Source: Treponema sp.
GTDB lineage: Bacteria > Spirochaetota > Spirochaetia > Treponematales > Treponemataceae
Assembly (NCBI GenBank): GCA_024682655.1
Contig: JAIKYZ010000015.1
Span: 1 to 49,113 of the forward strand
DNA length: 49,113 nt
Direction: 5' to 3'
Positions 17,750 to 26,237 of the stretch are shown one piece after another. Position numbers and translations under genes: made by a program. Below the pieces are notes generated by a model, which did no database searches, was not told the DNA's origin, and worked only from the letters and a program-made list of their open reading frames with translations. Position 1 is the stretch's first letter; every line of letters begins with the position of its first letter.

Positions 17750-17781
17750 AAAAAAAAGAGTTAGAAAAAAATCTAACTCTT
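17750..17781 (-). terminator. Terminator of the tRNA-Thr / tRNA-Tyr unit
   Basis: A 10-bp perfect inverted repeat (AAGAGTTAGA / TCTAACTCTT, 17756-17781), followed on the minus strand by an uninterrupted T tract (plus-strand A run 17750-17757). It lies 17 nt after the tRNA-Tyr gene. Confidence 0.85.
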
Positions 17782-17797
17782 AAGTTCTTATTCTAAT

Positions 17798-17880
17798 TGG
17801 GGAGTTGAGGATTCGAACCTCAGAAGGCGAAAGCCAACAGATTTACAGTCTGTCCTATTTGACCACTCTAGAAACTCCCC
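17798..17880 (-). tRNA. tRNA-Tyr (GTA)
   Basis: An 83-nt tRNA with acceptor GGGGAGT pairing with ACTCCCC and discriminator A, anticodon loop CTGTAAA (anticodon GTA), a long class II variable arm (GGCTTTCGCC region) and T arm GAGGTTCGAATCCTC. CCA is not encoded, so the Cca enzyme encoded in this window is needed. Confidence 0.95.
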
Positions 17881-17883
17881 AGA

Positions 17884-17956
17884 AGCTGCCTGTAGGATTT
17901 GGACCCACGACCCCGAGATTACAAATCACGTGCTCTACCAGCTGAGCTAAGGCAGC
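17884..17956 (-). tRNA. tRNA-Thr (TGT)
   Basis: A 73-nt tRNA with acceptor GCTGCCT pairing with AGGCAGC, D arm TAGCTCAGCTGGTAGAGC, anticodon loop with TGT (GTGATTTGTAATC), and T arm GTGGGTCCAAATCCTAC. No encoded CCA. It lies 3 nt upstream of tRNA-Tyr, so both come from one precursor. An AT-rich -10-like stretch (TATAAT as read on the minus strand, 17989-17994) lies about 33 nt upstream. Confidence 0.95.
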
Positions 17957-18001
17957 AATTAGGTATCTTCAAGCGAAGATGTGTTTATATTATATAATCA
18001 C

Positions 18002-18031
18002 AAAAAAAAGGTCAATAGCTCAAAAGCTATT
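18002..18031 (-). terminator. Terminator of glgA
   Basis: The inverted repeat AATAGC-TCAAAA-GCTATT (18014-18031) begins at the glgA stop codon. On the minus strand it is followed after three bases by eight T. A T run also follows on the plus strand, so it may work in both directions. Confidence 0.65.
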
Positions 18032-19583
18032 TTTTTAAAATTTCTTTAAAGAAAGGCAAATATTTTTTCTGAATTACAGTCTTCCAAAGATATTCTTTTC
18101 TTACGTTAGAACTGGCCTTTTTAATCATTTTGCGAATTACATTTTCCTTTAACTCAAAAAAGGTAAGTACCTGGGAAAGTTTTGCAACCAGGGCAAGGGC
18201 TGAATTTTCTTTGTACAAAAATCCTGTTTGGCCGTCAATAATTTTATTCAGACCGCCAGTTTTATGGGCAACAGGAATTGTTCCAAACACCTGGCCAATA
18301 AAATCTTCTAGTCCACAAGGTTCAAATTCTGAAGGAAGAACAATAAAATCACAAGAAGCGCTGGAAAGTCTTGCTATAACCCGATTATATCCGTTCATAA
18401 AAGTTACTTTTCCGGCATATTTTTTTGTGAGCTCAATAAGATCATCTTCCAGATCAGAATCACCCTGACCTGCAATTACAAATCTTACATTTTCAAAATT
18501 AGATAAAATTGCAGGAATTGCCTGAGTTAAAATATCTATTCCCTTTTGATTTGTAATTCTTCCGTGATAGGCAATGTAGATTTCCTTTGTATAATCTGAT
18601 GAAGTTTCAAGTTTTCCAAATTTCTTTACACCACTTGAATCAAAATTATCAGTATTAACAATATTCTGTATAAAGAATTTACGACATTTTAATTTGCCAT
18701 CCAAATCACCTTTTTCTGGATTAAATTCAAAAGGTAAAAGAGAGGCATTTTTATTCAGAGGATTATAACGGTCAAAATCAAAACCATTTGTAATTCCCTT
18801 AATCTGAATATTATTTTTTGCAAAAATTGTTGAAAGGCCGTCGGTTAATATTTCATTTTTTGGATCTGTGATTTCCAGAGCATAATCTTCTGAAACAGTT
18901 GTAAGATAGGCCTGAGAATTTGAAGCAACAAGGAAAGGTTCTACAGATTTTCCATTCATAGATTTTTCCAAAAGTTCTGTTGGAAGTCCTGTGTACCAGG
19001 CAGCTTCTCCTAAACTTGTAAAATTATGATGATAAAAAGGACCAGCGTTATGAATTGTAACAACAGTCTTAGTTGAATTAAATTTTTTATTTTCTTTAAT
19101 CAAAGCAGGAAGTAAAGAAGTTGAAGCATCCTGGCAGTGAATAATATCTGGAATTTCAGGTTTCTTTATGAACCTTGCATAAGCGGCAACTCCCTTTTGA
19201 AAGAGTACATCCATATAAAGGGCTTCTTCGTGACCGTGACCTTTTTTATGAAGTGGATTTTTTGCTTCTTCATTTTCGGTGTAGGTATAAACTGCTTCTT
19301 TTTCTGCAAATACGGGATTGTGAATAAAAACAACCTTAAAATTTTCAAAATCTGCATGAGAATAGGCAATTAAAACTTTTTTTCCGCAAAGTTCAACTTC
19401 GGTTGTTCCTAATCGTTCAACATTAGAAACATTATCCCATGAATTACAGGCGAAAACTGGAATAAAAAGAGTTACTTTATTATGCAAATCTGAAAATTCT
19501 TTGCACAAAGAATAGGTAACATTTTTAACACCACCAGCTTCTGCAAGGCCGGCACATTCCATACTAACAACCCAAAGTTTCAT
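18027..19583 (-). CDS. glgA: Glycogen synthase (GT5)
   Basis: Transfers glucose from ADP-glucose to the growing alpha-1,4-glucan. The 518-residue protein has the two Rossmann domains of GT5: N-terminal MKLWVVSMECAGLAEAGGVK and PDIIHCQDAS, and C-terminal YIAYHGRITNQKGIDILTQA, FVIAGQGD and the nucleotide-sugar motif LPSEFEPCGL..IGQVFGTIPVAHKTGGL. The usual N-terminal KxGGL motif reads EAGGV here, so its Lys is Glu. The ATG at 19583 is preferred to the upstream TTG because GGAG precedes it by 9 nt. Its partner glgC is also in the window but in another unit. Confidence 0.92.
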   Translation of the reverse strand: MKLWVVSMECAGLAEAGGVKNVTYSLCKEFSDLHNKVTLFIPVFACNSWDNVSNVERLGTTEVELCGKKVLIAYSHADFENFKVVFIHNPVFAEKEAVYTYTENEEAKNPLHKKGHGHEEALYMDVLFQKGVAAYARFIKKPEIPDIIHCQDASTSLLPALIKENKKFNSTKTVVTIHNAGPFYHHNFTSLGEAAWYTGLPTELLEKSMNGKSVEPFLVASNSQAYLTTVSEDYALEITDPKNEILTDGLSTIFAKNNIQIKGITNGFDFDRYNPLNKNASLLPFEFNPEKGDLDGKLKCRKFFIQNIVNTDNFDSSGVKKFGKLETSSDYTKEIYIAYHGRITNQKGIDILTQAIPAILSNFENVRFVIAGQGDSDLEDDLIELTKKYAGKVTFMNGYNRVIARLSSASCDFIVLPSEFEPCGLEDFIGQVFGTIPVAHKTGGLNKIIDGQTGFLYKENSALALVAKLSQVLTFFELKENVIRKMIKKASSNVRKEYLWKTVIQKKYLPFFKEILKK

Positions 19584-19666
19584 CGTAAATATCTCCAAAT
19601 AAAGCCATTAAAACAAAACTCTCTTGAACTAAATTAATAATATTTTACTTGCAAAAAGTATGCAAC

Positions 19667-20404
19667 TTAAGAGATTAAATCTTCGTCTAAATTATCGTTA
19701 TTTTGACTTTCCAAAGAATTCTGGTCCTGGGACTTTGATTCTGAGTTCAGAAAATATTTATCTTGATTTTGAATAAATTGATTTTGTAACTGGGAATAAA
19801 GTTTAAAATCTGGGATTTTTGACTGACTAATTGCAAAAACCAAAAGATCAATCTGAGGAAATTCGTTATAGACTTTTATAGCCCTGAATAAATCGTCGCG
19901 TCTTATACTTTCTACCTGGAATTTTGGATTTTCCCGACTTTTTTCCAGAATGTAATTTGTAGCCAGCTGGGCAATTGTATCTGCCGCCCCCTGTAAATAT
20001 TCCTGTAAATCTTCGTTGGAAGAAATCTTATTTTCTTTAAAAAGTTCAACAATAGCCTGAGGAGAAATTGAAAGGGAAATTGTATAGGTAAAGGAATAAG
20101 TAAAATTATTAGAAGAATTATAAATTGAAGTGTAAAGCTCACCGCTTGGTAACTGACCCGAAACTGTTTTTTCTGTATTCAAAGGTTTTACTTCAAAAGT
20201 CTTTAAAATTGCATTTGTTGGCAGTAAAAAAAGTTTTGACCAGTAAAATTTTCCGTTTTCTACAGGCTGGTCTTCTACTCCATTAGTTTTTGAAATAATA
20301 ATTCCAATCTGATCTGCTTTTACTTTTATTTGAACCCAACCGATATAAAAAACTGCAGAAGCGGCAATTGCCAGCAGTAAAATAGATATAAAAAATTTCT
20401 TCAT
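19667..20404 (-). CDS. SPFH/band-7-like membrane-anchored protein
   Basis: The 245-residue product has one N-terminal membrane segment (about 4-24), then VKADQIGIIISKTNGVEDQP and FYWSKLFLLPTNAILKTFEV, an arrangement like the start of SPFH (stomatin/prohibitin) domains. A helix with EYLQGAADTIAQLATNYILE follows, and an Asn/Gln/Ser-rich tail. SPFH proteins form ring-like membrane scaffolds. The match is by pattern only and the C-terminal coiled coil is short. Divergent from the gene at 20471. Confidence 0.5.
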   Translation of the reverse strand: MKKFFISILLLAIAASAVFYIGWVQIKVKADQIGIIISKTNGVEDQPVENGKFYWSKLFLLPTNAILKTFEVKPLNTEKTVSGQLPSGELYTSIYNSSNNFTYSFTYTISLSISPQAIVELFKENKISSNEDLQEYLQGAADTIAQLATNYILEKSRENPKFQVESIRRDDLFRAIKVYNEFPQIDLLVFAISQSKIPDFKLYSQLQNQFIQNQDKYFLNSESKSQDQNSLESQNNDNLDEDLIS

Positions 20405-20470
20405 TTACTAAAATCCAATATTCTAATATTATAATATTTATTCTTTATAATAAAAAGCACTTTTGTAGAT

Positions 20471-20839
20471 ATGTCCAAGTTAAATAAATCCGATTCAGCA
20501 ACTTATAAAAAATCACCTTTTATTTACAAATTACTTTCGATGATAATTATTTGTCTTATAGTATTTTGCAGTCTTTTACTTGGCTTATACATAATGGGAA
20601 ATTTTCAGATTTTTCAGGACAGGAGTCAGACAATCATCCTGAAAGTTTTATCTTACACAGGAATATTTACAGCCTTACTTTCTATTCCCCTTTTGATTGA
20701 AAATATTATTATGCTTATTACAGAAAAAGAAAAAATAAAATATGTAATCAGAATCTTATGGGTCTGCCTGGCAATTATTTTTTGCATTCTTTGTGTAGGC
20801 CTTTCTGATATAATTATTTATCTTTCGGAGGGATTTTAA
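20471..20839 (+). CDS. Small integral membrane protein of unknown function
   Basis: One hundred and twenty-two residues with three clear hydrophobic segments (about 22-46, 57-80, 92-118) and a basic N-terminus (MSKLNKSDSATYKKS). Its TAA overlaps the ATG of cca, so the genes are coupled. A TATAAT (20446-20451) lies about 20 nt before the ATG, and there is no Shine-Dalgarno sequence in the short leader. Family not recognised. Confidence 0.7.
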   Translation: MSKLNKSDSATYKKSPFIYKLLSMIIICLIVFCSLLLGLYIMGNFQIFQDRSQTIILKVLSYTGIFTALLSIPLLIENIIMLITEKEKIKYVIRILWVCLAIIFCILCVGLSDIIIYLSEGF

Positions 20840-22284
20840 TGTCACTTTTTACAAAAAAAATCCCAGTTCCAAAATTACTGCAGGAATTCAATAAGGTATT
20901 TGAAGAAGCTGGTTTTCAGGCCTATCTTGTTGGTGGAGCTGTTAGAGATATATTTTTAAAGAAAGAAGCCAGTGACTGGGACGTTGCAACTAATGCCAGG
21001 CCCCAGCAGGTGATGAAACTTTTTAAATTTGTAGTTCCAACAGGAATTGACCACGGAACCGTTACTGTTCATTTTAAAAAATGCGAGATTGAAGTAACAA
21101 CCTTTAGGACCGAAAGTGATTATTCGGACGGAAGACACCCGGACAAAGTTGAATATGCCGGCCACATTGAAGAAGATTTAAGCCGCAGAGATTTTACAAT
21201 GAATGCCATTGCAGTAAATCTAAAGGACGGAAAAATTGTAGATCCTTACGGTGGTAAAAAAGACATAAAAAGAAAAATCATAAGAACTGTTGGAAATCCC
21301 CACGAAAGATTTATGGAAGATGGACTTAGACCAATCAGGGCTTTAAGATTTGCTGCAAAATTAAATTTTAAAATCGAAAAGAAAACCTATGAAGAAATCT
21401 TTAAAAAAGAGATTCAGGAAAAAACTAAAAGTATATCAATTGAACGCTTTAGGGATGAATTTGAAAAAATACTTGCAAGCGATAAACCTTCTGTCGGATT
21501 AAAACTTCTGGAAGAAACAGGGCTTTTAAATATTTTTATTCCGGAATTTAGCCTTTGCCGTAACTGCATTCAATCTGATTACAGGGGATTTCATGAATTT
21601 GATGTTTTGGACCATCTATTTTATGCCTGCGATGGAGCTCCAAAAGAAAAATTAAATGTAAGACTTGCCGCTTTATTCCATGACATTGGAAAACCAGCCG
21701 CAAAAAAAATAATTACAAAAGAAGTTCTTGATGGTGACAATAAATGTAAATCTAAAAAAGAAGTCCAGACGATTACTTTTTACTGCCACGAAATAATCGG
21801 CGCAAAAATCACAAAAGAAATAATGACCCGCCTTAAATTTTCAAATGAAATGATAAATAATGTCAGTCATCTGGTTGAAGAACACATGTTTCATTACGAA
21901 GAAAACTGGTCAGATGCAGCAGTACGCCGTTTTATAATCAAGGCAAAAAATGAATGTCTGGAAGATTTGTTTGACCTTCGTTTAGCAGATATGTATGGCA
22001 TGCATAATCAGCCAGTGGAAATAAAATACAGTAAATCAATTGAACTCCTCTGCCAGCTAAAAGACCGAATCAAAATTGAAAATCAAAAGGGCTCTGCACT
22101 ATCTCTAAAAAATCTGGCAGTAAACGGTAAAGATTTAATGGCCAATGGAATTTCGTCGGGAAAAATTCTTGGTCATATTTTAAATGAACTTTTAAACTGC
22201 GTAATAGAAGATCCTGAAGCAAATCAAAAAGAAAAATTAATAGAAATAGCAAAAAATATTTATAAAGAAAGTCAAAAAGAATAA
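20839..22284 (+). CDS. cca: CCA-adding tRNA nucleotidyltransferase with HD domain
   Basis: Adds or repairs the 3' CCA of tRNAs; needed here since the two tRNA genes encode no CCA. The 481 residues begin with the class II nucleotidyltransferase core YLVGGAVRDIFLKKEASDWD (metal ligands in DWD), then the RRDFTMNAIA motif and the RFMEDGLRPIRALRFAAKL motif. An HD domain follows at RLAALFHDIGKPAAKK with further His in FYCHEIIGAK. The HD domain is fused as in many bacteria, giving a longer protein than the minimal enzyme. A strong GGAGGGA lies 7 nt before the ATG, inside the upstream gene. Confidence 0.93.
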   Translation: MSLFTKKIPVPKLLQEFNKVFEEAGFQAYLVGGAVRDIFLKKEASDWDVATNARPQQVMKLFKFVVPTGIDHGTVTVHFKKCEIEVTTFRTESDYSDGRHPDKVEYAGHIEEDLSRRDFTMNAIAVNLKDGKIVDPYGGKKDIKRKIIRTVGNPHERFMEDGLRPIRALRFAAKLNFKIEKKTYEEIFKKEIQEKTKSISIERFRDEFEKILASDKPSVGLKLLEETGLLNIFIPEFSLCRNCIQSDYRGFHEFDVLDHLFYACDGAPKEKLNVRLAALFHDIGKPAAKKIITKEVLDGDNKCKSKKEVQTITFYCHEIIGAKITKEIMTRLKFSNEMINNVSHLVEEHMFHYEENWSDAAVRRFIIKAKNECLEDLFDLRLADMYGMHNQPVEIKYSKSIELLCQLKDRIKIENQKGSALSLKNLAVNGKDLMANGISSGKILGHILNELLNCVIEDPEANQKEKLIEIAKNIYKESQKE

Positions 22285-22335
22285 AAAAAATGCAGCTTCC
22301 CAAAAATTAATTCAGAGGGGTGCTGCATTTTACTT
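22282..22335 (-). terminator. Bidirectional terminator between cca and trpS
   Basis: The stem AAATGCAGC / GCTGCATTT (22288-22330), extended by a CCC/GGG inner pairing, lies between two convergent genes. The minus strand has the better U tract (eight T, ending trpS); the plus strand has TTTTACTTAATTTT. Confidence 0.8.
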
Positions 22336-22367
22336 AATTTTACTGCCTGTAAAGGGGCAAAAAAAAT

Positions 22368-23468
22368 CTAAATAACCATGTTCATTCTTTCGCGAACTTC
22401 TGCAAGAGTCTGCTGGGCAATTTCGCGGGCTTTAGCAGAACCATCAAGCAATACCTTTCTGATATAGTCAGGATTTTTTTCAAGTTCGGCGCGTTTACTA
22501 CGTAAAGGACGAAGAGCTTCATTCAAAGCCTCGGTTAAAGTATTTTTGAGCATACCACCGCCACCGTCTCCAATTCTTTGAGCAATAGCCTCTGGAGCTT
22601 CACCAGTACAAAGTGAAATTAACATCAAAAGATTTGCAACTTCAGGACGGTTTACAGGATCGTAAGTGATGTGTCTTTCCTGATCAGTTTTTGCTTTTTT
22701 GATTAATTTTGCAGTTTCATCTTCGGTTGCCGAAAGCATGATTGTATTATTGCGGGATTTTGACATTTTCTGTGAACCATCAAGTCCCATAATCATTGGA
22801 GTTTTTGAAAGTAAAACTTCTGGAAGTGGGAAGATTGGTTCTTTACCAACATCAGTACAGAATTTTTTATTAAAACGACTGGCAATTGTACGAGTCATTT
22901 CGATATGAGGAAGCTGATCTTTACCAGCAGGAACAACGTTTCCCTTACAGAAAAGAATATCTACAGCCTGGTGAACTGGATAAGTGTACATTCCTGCATT
23001 TACATTTGTAAGGCCTGCTGACTGAATTTCTTCTTTTACAGTTGGATTACGGCTCAATTCAGCATTAGAAACCAAAGTCAAAAATGGAATCATAAGCTGA
23101 TTTGCTTCTGGAATATAAGAATGTGGATAAATAATTACATCCTGTTTTTCTGGATCAATTCCTGCTGCAAGATAATCAATTACAAGTTCTTTTGTATTCT
23201 GAGCAATCTTATCAAAAGCATCGTGGTCAGTTAAAACCTGGTAATCTGCAATTAAAATCATTGTTGGAACGCCTAAATTTGCAAGGCGAACACGATTCTG
23301 CAATGAACCAAAATAATGACCGATATGAAGACGACCAGTTGGACGGTCCCCTGTCAAAACTCTATATTTTTTTGGATTTTTAATTAAATCTTCTTCAAGT
23401 TTTTTACTGCGTTCTACAGCAGCTTCATAACTCTTATTAATGTCAGTGTACTGAATTTCTTCACTCAT
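22368..23468 (-). CDS. trpS: Tryptophan--tRNA ligase
   Basis: Class I aminoacyl-tRNA synthetase charging tRNA-Trp. The 366 residues hold the HIGH motif in PTGRLHIGHYFGSLQNRV, the KMSKS loop in MGLDGSQKMSKSRNNTI and the family motif DILFCKGNVVPAGKDQ. About 30 extra residues precede the usual start of the catalytic domain. An AAGGT ribosome binding site lies upstream. Confidence 0.95.
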   Translation of the reverse strand: MSEEIQYTDINKSYEAAVERSKKLEEDLIKNPKKYRVLTGDRPTGRLHIGHYFGSLQNRVRLANLGVPTMILIADYQVLTDHDAFDKIAQNTKELVIDYLAAGIDPEKQDVIIYPHSYIPEANQLMIPFLTLVSNAELSRNPTVKEEIQSAGLTNVNAGMYTYPVHQAVDILFCKGNVVPAGKDQLPHIEMTRTIASRFNKKFCTDVGKEPIFPLPEVLLSKTPMIMGLDGSQKMSKSRNNTIMLSATEDETAKLIKKAKTDQERHITYDPVNRPEVANLLMLISLCTGEAPEAIAQRIGDGGGGMLKNTLTEALNEALRPLRSKRAELEKNPDYIRKVLLDGSAKAREIAQQTLAEVRERMNMVI

Positions 23469-23498
23469 TTTTTTTACCTTATTAAAAAATCTTCAAAA

Positions 23499-23507
23499 AT
23501 TATATCA
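23499..23507 (-). promoter_or_regulatory. Extended -10 promoter for trpS
   Basis: On the minus strand TGATATAAT is a perfect extended -10, about 30 nt before the trpS ATG. No strong -35 at 17 nt is seen. No T-box or leader peptide fits in the short leader. Confidence 0.55.
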
Positions 23508-23562
23508 CAAGACATAGATAAAAAAAAGTAATCTTTAGAAGTCAAAAAAAATTCTTATCTGA

Positions 23563-23591
23563 TTTACATATGCAAATTATACTTCTATAAT
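23563..23591 (+). promoter_or_regulatory. Promoter of folC
   Basis: TTTACA and a perfect TATAAT are separated by exactly 17 nt. The -10 ends 10 nt before the folC ATG at 23602, so the transcript should start about 4 nt before it. Confidence 0.75.
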
Positions 23592-23601
23592 AAAGATTAC
23601 C

Positions 23602-24945
23602 ATGAATGCTATTGATGTGTTTTCCGATTGGTTAGATGGATATTTAAATTTTGAAAGAAATCCTAAAAAAAATATATTCTGGCTGGATACAATCGATTAC
23701 CTTTGCAAAAGATTTGATAATCCCCAGGACTCTGCACCCTGTATTCATATAGCAGGCTCTAAAGGAAAAGGTTCAGTTTCTAAAATGATAGCCTGTATTT
23801 TAGAGGCAGCAGGAAATAAAGTAGGATTATATTCTTCACCACACATTACAGATTTTCGCGAAAGAATAAGTATGCCAAGCGGTTACTTTGAAGAAAGCAC
23901 TTACGAAGAAGCAATCAAGGAAATGATACCAAAAATTGAATCAATTATCCCAGAAACTCTACCGGCCGAAAGACCAATTACCTGGTTTGAACTTGTAACC
24001 CTTTACAGTTTTTTAGTTTTCCGAAAAGCAAAAACTGACTGGAACGTATTTGAAGTTGGTATGGGTGGAAGATTAGATTCAACAAATGTAATTAGACCAA
24101 AACTCTGCTGTTTAACTCCCATTGAATTGGAACATACAGAATTTCTTGGAAATACACCCGAAGAAATTGCAGCAGAAAAAGCGGGAATAATAAAGAACTG
24201 TACTCCTGTTGTAATTGCAAAACAAAATTATGAAGCCGCAAAAATTGTCTTTAGGGAAAAAGCCATTACAAGACATGCCCCTTATTATTTTGTCGAAGAC
24301 CTTACTAAAAATCTCAAATACAGCTTTGATTCTAAAAATCATAAAATGAATATTCATTTTGAAAGTGAAATATTTAACAGGCCAATAGAAACAAGTCTTT
24401 CACTTTTGGGAAAAATGCAGCTGGAAAATGCCGCAATGGCCGCAATAGCAGTAAGAAAAATATTTCCTAATCTTTCTGAAGACATTATTGAAGAAGGACT
24501 GTCTAAAGCAAAACTTCCGGGCCGTTTTGAAATTTTAGATAAAGTTCCAGGATATGAAGGAATTACAAAAGTAATTCTTGACGGGGCCCATACCTTAAAC
24601 TCAATAAAATTAAGTCTTGATACTTTGAATAAAATGTTTGGTGATGCAAAGGTAAATCTTCTTTTTGCCTGTGCCGCAGATAAAGACATCAAAGATATTT
24701 CTATGGCATTAAAACATCGCTTTGAAAAAGTTTATATTACAAGACCAGGTTCAGTAAAACATTCGGATCTGGAAGCAGAAAAAACTGCCTTTAAAAATGC
24801 TGAAATTAATTTTGAAGCCGATGCAGATTACACAAATATGATTACAAAAGCCTTAAAAGAAAGTCAGAAAGATGGCAATATCCTTTTAGTAACAGGTTCT
24901 TTTTATCTTCTGGCAGAGTTTTTACACCAGATTTACCACCTTTAA
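23602..24945 (+). CDS. folC: Folylpolyglutamate / dihydrofolate synthase
   Basis: A Mur-ligase-family ATP-dependent enzyme that adds glutamate to folates (and in many bacteria to dihydropteroate). The 447 residues contain the P-loop IHIAGSKGKGSVSKM, TSSPH-like YSSPHITDFRERI, FEVGMGGRLDSTNVI, LEHTEFLGNTPEEIAAEKAG with the carbamylated-Lys region, and LPGRFEIL..KVILDGAHTLNS. No Shine-Dalgarno sequence precedes the ATG (TAAAGATTACC), and the promoter sits directly upstream, pointing to a leaderless mRNA. Convergent with alr, 19 nt apart. Confidence 0.93.
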   Translation: MNAIDVFSDWLDGYLNFERNPKKNIFWLDTIDYLCKRFDNPQDSAPCIHIAGSKGKGSVSKMIACILEAAGNKVGLYSSPHITDFRERISMPSGYFEESTYEEAIKEMIPKIESIIPETLPAERPITWFELVTLYSFLVFRKAKTDWNVFEVGMGGRLDSTNVIRPKLCCLTPIELEHTEFLGNTPEEIAAEKAGIIKNCTPVVIAKQNYEAAKIVFREKAITRHAPYYFVEDLTKNLKYSFDSKNHKMNIHFESEIFNRPIETSLSLLGKMQLENAAMAAIAVRKIFPNLSEDIIEEGLSKAKLPGRFEILDKVPGYEGITKVILDGAHTLNSIKLSLDTLNKMFGDAKVNLLFACAADKDIKDISMALKHRFEKVYITRPGSVKHSDLEAEKTAFKNAEINFEADADYTNMITKALKESQKDGNILLVTGSFYLLAEFLHQIYHL

Positions 24946-24964
24946 TTTTAACAAGTCTTGTAAA

Positions 24965-26122
24965 TTAAAAAATTACTCTTTCTACCCTTTTGCTTAAACT
25001 TGTAAAAATTTCATAACTTATTGTATTTCCAAGTTTTGCAAGGGCTTCGGCAGTCTGATTTGCACCACTTTCCTTTGGTCCAAAAATCAAAACCTTGTCA
25101 AAAAGTTTTACATCTTTATTATCTTTTCCAATTTCGACCATACACTGGTCCATACAGATTCGACCACGCACAGGATAATTTTTACCATTGATTGTTACTT
25201 CAAGTCCCGGAGAAAATCTTCTTAATAAACCATCTGCATAACCGATTGGAAGAACAGCAATATCAGTATCTTCCTGGCAGATGTAGGTTCTACCATAAGA
25301 AATTGACTGTCCCTTTTTAAAATGACGGATTGCAACAACTTGAGTTTCAAGAGCCATTACAGGTTTTATGTCAAAGTCTTTATTTTTTGACTTTAAATAT
25401 TCTTTTGTAACCTGATCCGGATAATAACCATAGGCAATAATTCCAGGTCTTACCATATCAAAATGCATATCGGTATTGTTCAATAAAGCGGCACTGGCAC
25501 CACAAGATAAAATTCCTGGATTAATATTCTGGGCTTTTACATTTTCTACGGCTTCTTTAAATCTCTGGAACTGAACTTTAGTAAATTCCTGATTTTCGGG
25601 GCTTATTGAATCACTTACACAAAAATGAGTAATCATTCCCTGAAGTTTTAAATATTCAGAATCAGAAATCAATTTTGCCTGACTTCCTGCTTCCTGGGGA
25701 TAAGCACCAATTCTACCCATTCCACTGTCGATTGGAAGAAAAACCGGATATTTTTTTGGACTCTTAAAATAATTTTTAGCCGCATCAATAAAAACTTTTA
25801 TATAATCTTCTCCAAAAATTAAAGGAGTAATTCCATATTCAAAAATTTCTGAAAATTCCTGGGGAATGGCCAGACTTAAAAGTAAAAGATTTGCTTTAAT
25901 ACCGGCATTTCTTAATTCTATACCTTCGTCAACAGTTGCAATTGCAAGGTAATCAATTCCAATTTCCTGGGCAATTTTAGAAGCTAAAACTGCATTATGA
26001 CCATAGGCATCTGCTTTTACAGCAAGACATAATTTTGTTGGCTCTTCAACATATTTCCTTATGGCCTGTAAATTATATTTTAGATTATCCTTATACAAAA
26101 TTGCACGTGTACATCGGTTCAT
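24965..26122 (-). CDS. alr: Alanine racemase
   Basis: A PLP enzyme that makes D-alanine for peptidoglycan. The 385 residues carry the PLP-lysine motif LCLAVKADAYGHNAV (about residues 32-46) and the catalytic tyrosine region ISYGRTYICQ followed by LPIGYADGLLRRFS and GRICMDQCMVE. It is a fold-type III TIM barrel with a C-terminal beta domain, and the length is normal. It has its own promoter upstream and an AAAAGG ribosome binding site. Confidence 0.95.
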   Translation of the reverse strand: MNRCTRAILYKDNLKYNLQAIRKYVEEPTKLCLAVKADAYGHNAVLASKIAQEIGIDYLAIATVDEGIELRNAGIKANLLLLSLAIPQEFSEIFEYGITPLIFGEDYIKVFIDAAKNYFKSPKKYPVFLPIDSGMGRIGAYPQEAGSQAKLISDSEYLKLQGMITHFCVSDSISPENQEFTKVQFQRFKEAVENVKAQNINPGILSCGASAALLNNTDMHFDMVRPGIIAYGYYPDQVTKEYLKSKNKDFDIKPVMALETQVVAIRHFKKGQSISYGRTYICQEDTDIAVLPIGYADGLLRRFSPGLEVTINGKNYPVRGRICMDQCMVEIGKDNKDVKLFDKVLIFGPKESGANQTAEALAKLGNTISYEIFTSLSKRVERVIF

Positions 26123-26146
26123 AATTTTATCCTTTTCTTTTCTTTA

Positions 26147-26175
26147 ATATTAGGCTTATCAAAAAAAAAGCTCAA
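26147..26175 (-). promoter_or_regulatory. Promoter of alr
   Basis: On the minus strand TTGAGC (26170-26175) and TAATAT (26147-26152) are 17 nt apart, about 25 nt before the alr start. It is back to back with the promoter of the lipoprotein gene. Confidence 0.55.
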
Positions 26176-26182
26176 TAGAATA

Positions 26183-26211
26183 TTGTAAAAAAAGTCTGTT
26201 AATACTAAAAT
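26183..26211 (+). promoter_or_regulatory. Promoter of the lipoprotein-thrC unit
   Basis: TTGTAA and TAAAAT are 17 nt apart, followed by a short leader with the ribosome binding site AGGGGAAG before the ATG at 26238. Confidence 0.55.
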
Positions 26212-26237
26212 AATCTGACTAGGGGAAGTCATTATTA

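Noticed and set aside
23400..23601. Search for a T-box, riboswitch or attenuator upstream of trpS, thrC, alr and glgC.
   Set aside because: The leaders are too short (about 25-50 nt) and contain no T-box or known aptamer core.
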